The position numbers were made by a program, and so were the translations under genes. A model generated the notes under the pieces. That model was not told the DNA's origin. It worked only from the letters and a program-made list of their open reading frames with translations, and made no database searches. Of a stretch of 64,000 bases of DNA, positions 26,380 to 33,345 are shown in pieces; the stretch's first letter is position 1; each line of letters starts with the position of its first letter. This DNA is from Paludibacteraceae bacterium (GTDB lineage: Bacteria > Bacteroidota > Bacteroidia > Bacteroidales > Paludibacteraceae), in assembly GCA_017527905.1 (NCBI GenBank), contig JAFXPK010000003.1:62001-126000 (forward strand), written 5' to 3'.

Positions 26380-27762
26380 TTAATTTCCCGGTGCGTAGTC
26401 ATATTCTCCCATGAAGAGGATCAGCCCCGTTTTGTTCTCGCGGATGGCGAAGGCGAACGGGTGGTCGCATGTCATCGTAAAGCGCTGTACCATCACTCCA
26501 CCGAGAGTTCCCACAATGGAGGTGACAGCCGCGGCTTCGGTACCTTCCTCATCCACGCTGATGAAGAAATCTTGACGAACTTGAGAGATATAGATAGGGA
26601 ATTCTTCAACAGCATTAGGATAGTCCTCAAATATATCTTCAATGCCTAGTCTAGGCAGTACATCCTTTTCCAAATCGTATCCTCCGTCGCTCTTGAATTT
26701 AGGCATGAATAAGTCTCCTTGCATGCGTTTGAAGGGGATGGAGTCCCATTGGATGGTAGGCCATACCTCGTCGAGGTCGTGACCGTTCTTCGGCAGCACG
26801 ACAATCATGCTGTAAGCGGCGCTTTCTGCCGATGCATTCTGGGATCCAGTGTTTTTGGACTCTTGCCCATAATCCAGCTTGATGGCTTGAAAATTATCCG
26901 TTTCCGAGTAATCCATATACCTGTCATAGATACCCATGAATTCTGCGGAGTCCTTCTTGGTCGTTCCGTTGAATAACGCCTTGCCGACAGGGGTGAATTT
27001 CGTCACCCAGTTGCCTTTGAAATAGCAGGCATTGTTAATCACGAGTCTGGTGTCCGATGTTATATTTATTCCAAGGTTTTTGATGCAATCGTTGGTCATG
27101 AGTGCCGCCCAATGGTCGATAGTATCTTTGGATCCTAGGGGATCGTTCCTGAAATCAAGGTTTCTGACAGTCGCATAGTAAGATTCCTTGGCGGTGTTCA
27201 CGAAATTCTCCTTGGCCTTGGTACCCTCGTTGACCCACAATGCGTTGGCGGTGTGGATATCCACGCTATCGACCCCCGAATTAAGGGAGAGATATAGTTT
27301 TTGGAAGAAGTTGTTCATGTCCGCCATCGCATTCTCTGATGTGAATCCCATGGCGTCAGTGATCTCCTTCGCTCCTTTTGCAGTAGCCCCGTTGGCGCAG
27401 AAACCCAAGGCGATGTTGAGGCTGACAGGAGAGAAGAAATGAACTGGTGTCGTGTCCAATTTGCGCATGAGGGAGAAACACTTCGAGCCAAACTCGTTGG
27501 TGCTCTTGATGTACTTCAGTTCCTGGTCGTTCACCTCTAGCGGAATAGGGGCGGCGAACGTCGGTGGCATGGTGTTCTCGGTCAGCGGCGTGTATTCCTG
27601 CTGAGGACTATTGCCGAAGGTGACGCTATCCACTTGGCTGATGTCGAAGACGCTATATTCTCCGTTCTTCAGCCAGACCTGCATGTTTTCCGGTGTGCCG
27701 GCGAAGGAGGCGAGGCTGGTTGCCAACGCTGCAAATCCTATGAGTAATGTTCTTTTGTCCAT
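26380..27762 (-). CDS. Exported serpin 4 (predicted P1 Gly)
   Basis: A 460-residue near-twin of serpin 3 at the N-terminus. Serpin landmarks are HFFSPVSLNIALGFCANGA, VINNACYFKGNW, MPKFKSDGGYDLE and DHPFAFAIREN. The hinge EGTEAAAVT is kept. The loop SIVGTLGGVMVQRF places P1 at Gly after Thr-Leu, and Leu or Met could serve as P1 if the register is off by a residue. Only 39 bases separate it from serpin 5 upstream, so the two are surely co-transcribed. Signal peptide without lipobox. Confidence 0.86.
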   Translation of the reverse strand: MDKRTLLIGFAALATSLASFAGTPENMQVWLKNGEYSVFDISQVDSVTFGNSPQQEYTPLTENTMPPTFAAPIPLEVNDQELKYIKSTNEFGSKCFSLMRKLDTTPVHFFSPVSLNIALGFCANGATAKGAKEITDAMGFTSENAMADMNNFFQKLYLSLNSGVDSVDIHTANALWVNEGTKAKENFVNTAKESYYATVRNLDFRNDPLGSKDTIDHWAALMTNDCIKNLGINITSDTRLVINNACYFKGNWVTKFTPVGKALFNGTTKKDSAEFMGIYDRYMDYSETDNFQAIKLDYGQESKNTGSQNASAESAAYSMIVVLPKNGHDLDEVWPTIQWDSIPFKRMQGDLFMPKFKSDGGYDLEKDVLPRLGIEDIFEDYPNAVEEFPIYISQVRQDFFISVDEEGTEAAAVTSIVGTLGGVMVQRFTMTCDHPFAFAIRENKTGLILFMGEYDYAPGN

Positions 27763-27801
27763 GAAGTTTTATATTAATTCAAAATTCAAAATTCAAAATT
27801 C

Positions 27802-29223
27802 TTAATTCTCTGCCTTTGGCACAGAATTATATTCTCCCATGAAGAGGATCAGCCCCGTTTTGTTCTCGCGGATGGCGAAGGCGAACGGACGGTTGCAGTA
27901 CATGTTGAAACTTCTTCCCGAACCACCCCATTGGGATGCCACGATAGAGGTGACCGCCGCGGCTTCTGTGCCTTCCTCGTTCACATTGATGAAATAGTCT
28001 TGCCGGACTTGGCTGATGAATATATTTTCCTCCAATACGGCATTGGGATATATTTCAAATATAGTTCTGATTCCCAAGTAGTCTTTAAGTAATCTTTCAA
28101 GATCGTATCCTCCGTTGGCTTTGAATGTAGGCATGTAGATGCTGCCGGTCATGCGTTCGAAGGGGATGGAGTCCCATTGGATGGACGGGAGCACTTCGTT
28201 CAGGTCATGCCCACTTTTCGGCAATACGATGACCATGCTGTAGGCGCTTGGGGTATGGACATCTTGACTCCCCCATGTTGTTGAAGCCTTGTTCTCCTCC
28301 GTCCCGTAGTCCAATTTGATCGCTTGGTAATATTCATCCTCTGAGTATTCCAATGTTTCGCCTTTAAGTGACATGTATTCTGTAGAGTCTGCCTCATGCG
28401 TTCCGTTGAACAATGCCTTGCCGGCGGGGGTGAATCTCGTTACCCAGTTTCCTTTGAAATAACATGCGTTGTTAATCACGAGTCGGGTATTTGAACCTAT
28501 TCTTATTCCAAGTTTTTTGATGCAATCGTTGGTCATGAGTGCCGCCCAATGATCTATTGTGTCCTTTGAAGGTATGGGGTTTTCCCTGAAATCGAGTTTT
28601 CTGACGGTCGCATAGTATTTCTCCTTTACGGTTTTTACAAGATTCATGTTGACGGGGCTTTGCTCGTCGAACCATAGTGCATCGACGGTTCTGATTGTCA
28701 CGCTATCGACGTTGGAATTGAGGGAGAGGTATAATTTGTTGAAGAAATCGTTCATGTTGTCCAAGGCGTTCAGGGCATTCTCCGATGGGAAGCCCATCGC
28801 TTGGGCGATTTCTTTTATGCCCACAGTGTCAGCTCCGTTGGCGCAGATACCTAGGGCCATGTTGAGGCTGACAGGAGAGAAGAAATGGATGGGGAAAGGG
28901 TCACCATTTTCCTTCTTGTTTGTTCGAAGTCTCGCATAGCATTTTTTCGCAAACTCATTGGTGCTTTTCACGTATGCCATATCCTGCTCCGACAACTCCA
29001 ACGGAATAGGTGCGGCGAACGTTGGTGGCATGGTGTTCTCGGTCAGCGGCGTGTATTCCTGCTGAGGACTTGTGCCGAAGGTGACGCTGTCCACCTGGTT
29101 GATGTCGAAGACGCTATATTCTCCGTTCTTCAGCCAGACCTGCATGTTTTCCGGTGTGCCGGCGAAGGAGGCGAGGCTGGTCGCCAACGCTGAAAATACT
29201 ATGAGTAATGCCTTTTTTTTCAT
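27802..29223 (-). CDS. Exported serpin 5 (predicted P1 Trp)
   Basis: A 473-residue protein with the common signal peptide and MQVWLKNGEYSVFDINQVDSVTFG leader. The serpin body has HFFSPVSLNMALGICANGA, VINNACYFKGNW and NRPFAFAIREN. The hinge EGTEAAAVT continues into SIVASQWGGSGRSF, placing P1 at Trp, which would suit a chymotrypsin-like protease. A few extra residues near helix D (ALNALDNMNDFF) set it apart from serpins 3 and 4. No outer-membrane anchor was seen. Confidence 0.86.
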   Translation of the reverse strand: MKKKALLIVFSALATSLASFAGTPENMQVWLKNGEYSVFDINQVDSVTFGTSPQQEYTPLTENTMPPTFAAPIPLELSEQDMAYVKSTNEFAKKCYARLRTNKKENGDPFPIHFFSPVSLNMALGICANGADTVGIKEIAQAMGFPSENALNALDNMNDFFNKLYLSLNSNVDSVTIRTVDALWFDEQSPVNMNLVKTVKEKYYATVRKLDFRENPIPSKDTIDHWAALMTNDCIKKLGIRIGSNTRLVINNACYFKGNWVTRFTPAGKALFNGTHEADSTEYMSLKGETLEYSEDEYYQAIKLDYGTEENKASTTWGSQDVHTPSAYSMVIVLPKSGHDLNEVLPSIQWDSIPFERMTGSIYMPTFKANGGYDLERLLKDYLGIRTIFEIYPNAVLEENIFISQVRQDYFINVNEEGTEAAAVTSIVASQWGGSGRSFNMYCNRPFAFAIRENKTGLILFMGEYNSVPKAEN

Positions 29224-29257
29224 GAAAACTATATTAAACTTTTAATCAAAAATATCC

Positions 29258-29686
29258 ATGTTACGCCCTTCCAAGGCTATATTGGCACCCTTCGTTTTGC
29301 GCACAGGGGTTGACACCCCTGTCTGGAGGATGCCGCCCCGTTGGGGCTAGGGGGTTGCGCACCATGAAAAGATACGCACTTCCCCTAGGGCGTTGCCCTA
29401 GGCTATATATGTTACGCCCCTTCAGGGCTATATTGGCACCCTTCGTTTTGCGCACAGGGGTTGACACCCCTGCCTGGAGGATGCCGCCCCGTTGGGGCTA
29501 GGGGGGTGCGCACCATGTAAAGATACGCACTTCCCCTAGGGCGTTGCCCTAGGCTATATATGTTACGCCCCTTCAGGGCTATGTTTGCACCCGCCTTTTT
29601 GCGCACAGGGGTTGACACCCCTGCCTGGAGGATGTCGCCCCGTTGGGGCTAGGGGTTTGCGCATCATGAAAAGATACGCACTTCCC
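29258..29686. repeat. Serpin-spacer repeat, copies 3-5 in tandem
   Basis: Three head-to-tail units with a period of about 151 bases (the CCCCTAGGG start recurs at 29382 and 29533). Each has four hairpins: CCTAGGGC/GCCCTAGG, GCCC/GGGC, CAGGGGT/ACCCCTG and GCCCC/GGGGC. They fill almost the whole 491-base gap between serpins 5 and 6. Short frames inside are by-products of the repeat, not genes. Confidence 0.85.
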
Positions 29687-29714
29687 TTAATTCAAAATTC
29701 TTAATTCAAAATTC

Positions 29715-31118
29715 TTAATTATCATCCGGTACCGAGTCAAATTCCCCGATGAAGAGGATCAGTCCAGTCCTTTTCTCGCGGATAGCGAAGACGAACGGGC
29801 GGTTGCATCTCATGATGGTAGGAGGAGTCATATCAGGCTCTCCACTACTCTCCGCATCCATTATGATGGAAGTGACAGCCGCCGCCTCGGTGCCGAACTC
29901 ATCCACACTGATATAAAAATCCTGACGGACTTGAGAAACGGATATTTTACCATCTATCCCCTCGTCCTCAATAGCGTTAGAGAATTCGTGGAAAATATTA
30001 TTGATGCCTAATTTTGGTAGGATTGTATCCATGTCATATCCGTCTTTGCTTTTGAACTTAGGCATATACAAAGAGACCTTTTCATACTTGAAAGCTAAGG
30101 AATCCCATTGGATAGTAGGCAACACCTCCTTCAAGTCATGACCGCTCTTTGGCAATATGACGACCATGTCATAAGCGTTGTGGAAGAGTGTGGATTCCGA
30201 TATGGTGCCGTAATTCAAGTTGACGGCCTGGTAGTTGCTTGTTTCCGCATAATTCTGATACTCGTCAATAATGCTCATGAATTTTGCCGTCTGCGTTCCC
30301 TCTTTCCCCTCGAATTCAGCTGCCGAATCCTCTGCGAAAGGGGAGATCCATGCGCCTTTGAAGTAGCAAGCATTGTTGATTACAAGTCTCGTCAATTCCG
30401 ATACTCTTATTTGGAGATCATCGATGCGATTGTTGGTCATGAGCGCCGCCCAATGGTCGATGGTGTCTTTGGATCCTAGGGGATCTCCTTCGAAATCAAG
30501 GTTTCTGACAGTTGCGTAGTAAGATTCCTTGGCGGTCTTCACGAAATTCTCCTTGGCCACGGAACTCTCGTTGATCCACAATGCGTTGGCGGTATGGACA
30601 TCCACGCTGTCGACCCCCGAATTGATGGAGAGGTATAACTTATGGAAGAAATCATTCATGTCTTCCATAGCGTTCTCCGATTGGAAGCCCAATGCGTTGG
30701 CTATCTCTGTCGCCCCTCCCTTTGAAGCACCGTTGGCGCAGAAGCCCAGTGCGAAGTTGAGGCTGACAGGAGAGAAGAAATGAATTGGGAGATTAGTCCC
30801 GTCTTTCTTTTTTGTCTCACGCAATTTGGCGAAGCATTTCAATCCGAACTCATTGTTCCGCTTAATATATGCCAACTCCTGGGCGTTCACTTCGAGCGGA
30901 ATAGGTGCGGCGAATGTCGGTGGCATGGTGTTCTCGGTCAGCAGGTCATGGCTCTGTTGCTGAGCCACGCCGAATGTGATGCTATCCACTTGGTTGATGT
31001 CGAATGTCCTTTGTTCGCCGTTTTTTAGCCAGACCTGCATGTTGTCTGGTGTGCCGGCGAAGGAGGCGAGGCTGAGCGCCAACGCCGAAAAACTTATGAG
31101 TAATGTTCTTTTTTCCAT
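29715..31118 (-). CDS. Exported serpin 6 (predicted P1 Glu)
   Basis: A 467-residue member with the common leader and the serpin landmarks HFFSPVSLNFALGFCANGA, VINNACYFKGAW and NRPFVFAIREKRTG. The hinge FGTEAAAVT is intact. The loop is the longest of the seven: SIIMDAESSGEPDM plus TPPTIMRC before NRPF. Counting places P1 at Glu in an acidic setting, which would suit a glutamyl-type protease. The different loop length and charge from its neighbours argue for a distinct target. Confidence 0.86.
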   Translation of the reverse strand: MEKRTLLISFSALALSLASFAGTPDNMQVWLKNGEQRTFDINQVDSITFGVAQQQSHDLLTENTMPPTFAAPIPLEVNAQELAYIKRNNEFGLKCFAKLRETKKKDGTNLPIHFFSPVSLNFALGFCANGASKGGATEIANALGFQSENAMEDMNDFFHKLYLSINSGVDSVDVHTANALWINESSVAKENFVKTAKESYYATVRNLDFEGDPLGSKDTIDHWAALMTNNRIDDLQIRVSELTRLVINNACYFKGAWISPFAEDSAAEFEGKEGTQTAKFMSIIDEYQNYAETSNYQAVNLNYGTISESTLFHNAYDMVVILPKSGHDLKEVLPTIQWDSLAFKYEKVSLYMPKFKSKDGYDMDTILPKLGINNIFHEFSNAIEDEGIDGKISVSQVRQDFYISVDEFGTEAAAVTSIIMDAESSGEPDMTPPTIMRCNRPFVFAIREKRTGLILFIGEFDSVPDDN

Positions 31119-31177
31119 AAAACTATATTTAATTCAAAATTCAAAATTGAATACGTCGAGCTAACGTTTCAAAATCA

Positions 31178-31457
31178 TCCATGTTTCGCCCTTTCAGGGC
31201 TCCTTTTGTCCACTCATTCATCACACAGGGGTTAACACCCCTGCCTGGGGGATGCCGCCCCGTTGGGGCTAGGGGAGTGGGCATCTTTTCATGATACGCA
31301 CATCCTCTAGGGCGTTGCCCTAGGCTATATGTGTGACGCCCTTTCAGGGCTATGTTTGCACCCGTCGTCTTGCGCACAGGGGTTAACGCCCCTGCCTAGA
31401 GGATGTCGCCCCGTTGGGGTTTGGAGTTTGCGCATCATGTAAAGATATGCATTCCCC
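31178..31457. repeat. Serpin-spacer repeat, copies 6-7 in tandem
   Basis: Two units in the gap between serpins 6 and 7. The first lacks the CCTAGGGC/GCCCTAGG start and the second has it. Both keep the CAGGGGT/ACCCCTG and GCCCC/GGGG hairpins. Each end is flanked by a copy of the TACGTCGAACTAACGTTT-type short repeat (31140-31175 and 31459-31496). Confidence 0.8.
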
Positions 31458-31502
31458 AAAAATTGATTTCATCGAACACTGACGTTTCAAAATTCTCTAG
31501 GG

Positions 31503-32885
31503 CTATTCTTTGCTTATTTCTTCCACCTCCGTCACCTTACCCATGAAGAGCAGCATGCCGGTGGTCATTTCCCGGATGGCGAAACCGAACGGGCGGTTGA
31601 CGTACATCTCGGCCATATTCTCCGGAGGAGCAGCGCCGGCCAATCCGATGGAAGTGACAGCGGCGGCCTCAGTACCCTCCTCGTCCACCGCGACGTAAGA
31701 ATCCTGCACGATTTGTGTCACCGAAGCAGGAACACTGATGGCGTTAGGGCAGTCTGAGAATATATCATTGATGCCAAATCCGGCCACTGTCTCATTCAGT
31801 TCAAGACTGCTACGGATTCCGAATTTCGGGAAGCGGAGGAATACGTAGTCCCTAGCCAGTGGCAAGTTGTTCCAGTCGATGGAGTTGAACGTCGTGTCCA
31901 AGTTTTTGCCCTCCGCAGGCAAGACGATCACCATGCTGTAAGTGCCCTTGCCGTTGTTGGATATCATGCGATCTGAAGGACCGTAGACGAGTTCCACCAT
32001 TTGGTAATCATCAGTTTTCGCGTAAGAATAAAATTCCAGCGATTGCATCATGTTGACGCTTTGGTACTTGCTCGGGGTATTCCAGAACGTATCTACCCTC
32101 GTCATGTATTTTTCGATAGGCGATCTCCATTTGCCTTTGAAATAGCATGCGTTGTTGAGGACGAGGACGGTGGAATTGTCTATGAGGACACTTAGTTTCT
32201 TGATGCAGTCGTTGGTCATGAGCGCCGCCCATTTGTTTATGGTGTCTTTCGCGGCACCAGGATCAGACCTGTAATCCAGGTGTCTGACCGTAGCGTAATA
32301 TTTCTCTTGTGCCGCCTGGAGGAAATCATCGTACACGGAAGCTCCCCAAACCGGCCATGCGGCGTTGTTCACGCGTAGGATGACACTGTCCACCTGCGAG
32401 TTGAGCGAGAGGATGACCTTGTTGAAGTAGTCGTTCATCACATCCAATGATTTCTTCCCTTGGATGCCGAACGCATCCGCAATCTCCTTGGCGCCCTTGT
32501 CTGTGGCTGCGTTGGCGCAGAAGCCCAAGGCGATTTGCAGGCTAATTGGGGAATAGAACGTGTTGGGGTGGGTGCTGTCCCCCTCGCAGATGGAGGCGAA
32601 CGATTTCTTGGCGAATATGTTACCTGCTTGGACGAACTCCTTTTGCTCGTCGGAGAGCGTGAGGGCGGTTGGGCTCTCAACCGTAGGGATGTAGGTCCAG
32701 TCGCATAGTGGTTTGAATTCAGGCGTTAAGCGTTCCCCGAAGGTGACGCTGTCCACTTGACTGACGTCAAATACTTGTTGTTCTCCATTTTTCAGCCACA
32801 CTTGCATTTTGTCTGGTGTCTCGGCGAACGATGCCGCACAGAGCACCAAGGCTGAAAACCCTGTGACGATTAGTCTTTTTTTCAT
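31503..32885 (-). CDS. Exported serpin 7, first of the array (predicted P1 Ala)
   Basis: A 460-residue serpin, nearest the promoter and the most diverged. It has a signal peptide (MKKRLIVTGFSALVLC), MQVWLKNGEQQVFDVSQVDSVTFG, then TFYSPISLQIALGFCANAA and VLNNACYFKGKW. The C-terminus NRPFGFAIREMTTGMLLFMGK continues into an acidic tail, unlike the others, and lacks the Cys before NRPF. The hinge EGTEAAAVT is kept, and SIGLAGAAPPENM puts P1 at Ala, fitting elastase-like targets. It may be the founder of the array. Confidence 0.86.
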   Translation of the reverse strand: MKKRLIVTGFSALVLCAASFAETPDKMQVWLKNGEQQVFDVSQVDSVTFGERLTPEFKPLCDWTYIPTVESPTALTLSDEQKEFVQAGNIFAKKSFASICEGDSTHPNTFYSPISLQIALGFCANAATDKGAKEIADAFGIQGKKSLDVMNDYFNKVILSLNSQVDSVILRVNNAAWPVWGASVYDDFLQAAQEKYYATVRHLDYRSDPGAAKDTINKWAALMTNDCIKKLSVLIDNSTVLVLNNACYFKGKWRSPIEKYMTRVDTFWNTPSKYQSVNMMQSLEFYSYAKTDDYQMVELVYGPSDRMISNNGKGTYSMVIVLPAEGKNLDTTFNSIDWNNLPLARDYVFLRFPKFGIRSSLELNETVAGFGINDIFSDCPNAISVPASVTQIVQDSYVAVDEEGTEAAAVTSIGLAGAAPPENMAEMYVNRPFGFAIREMTTGMLLFMGKVTEVEEISKE

Positions 32886-33075
32886 GCGAAAACCTCCTAT
32901 TATATTAAGCGCTATAGTTTCTAATCAATAATGTATTCTCGGAATTTTAAAAACCCTTATTGTAATTTGTTATATAATAATGGTCGAATGCGTGTCTTTC
33001 TGTACCCTTTTCGCAGATCAGGCTGAGATGTCAGATCCGTTTTTCATCCTAAATAATACACTCCACCTGTTTTTG

Positions 33076-33106
33076 CAAATATACAAATGATTGCATTATT
33101 TTCAAA
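33076..33106 (-). promoter_or_regulatory. Strong promoter of the serpin array
   Basis: Read on the minus strand: TTTG (33106-33103), a 19-base spacer and TATATTTG (33083-33076), a near-perfect Bacteroidetes promoter. The leader to serpin 7 is about 180 bases. The rest of the gap 32886-33244 shows no gene. No equally good promoter was seen between the serpins, so much of the array may be read from here. Confidence 0.8.
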
Positions 33107-33203
33107 GATATCATGTAAAAATGTTGTTATTTGCCAAAAAATAACCACAAATCACTATTTATGATACGCATAAAAAAAACTTTCAAAAACATAGTCGAAG
33201 ATG

Positions 33204-33234
33204 TTTGGCGAAAATAATAAATTAGTTAAATTCG
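33204..33234 (+). promoter_or_regulatory. Promoter of tRNA-Leu
   Basis: TTTG at 33204-33207, a 19-base spacer and TAAATTCG at 33227-33234, ending 10 bases before the tRNA. The same TAAATTCG box serves tRNA-Arg at 39313-39320. Confidence 0.75.
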
Positions 33235-33244
33235 CGGATGAAAT

Positions 33245-33327
33245 GCCCAAGTGGTGGAATGGTAGACACGCTAGTTTCAGGGACTAGTGGCCGTACGGCT
33301 GTATGAGTTCGAGTCTCATCTTGGGTA
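33245..33327 (+). tRNA. tRNA-Leu (anticodon CAG)
   Basis: An 83-base cloverleaf with a GCCCAAG/CTTGGGT acceptor stem, anticodon loop TTCAGGG, a long variable arm (GGCCGTACGGCT), a GAGTTCGAGTCTC T-arm and discriminator A. CCA is not encoded. Confidence 0.95.
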
Positions 33328-33345
33328 CAAAAAATTTATCGAGAG

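Noticed and set aside
29258..29686. Three tandem units considered as a CRISPR array
   Set aside because: Units are about 151 bases with no short repeat/variable spacer pattern; whole units are alike, including the parts that would be spacers.
29261..31377. Short frames inside the serpin-spacer repeats (for example 29412-29618 and 31141-31377, minus)
   Set aside because: They only translate the repeat and its hairpins, recur with every copy and have no start signals.
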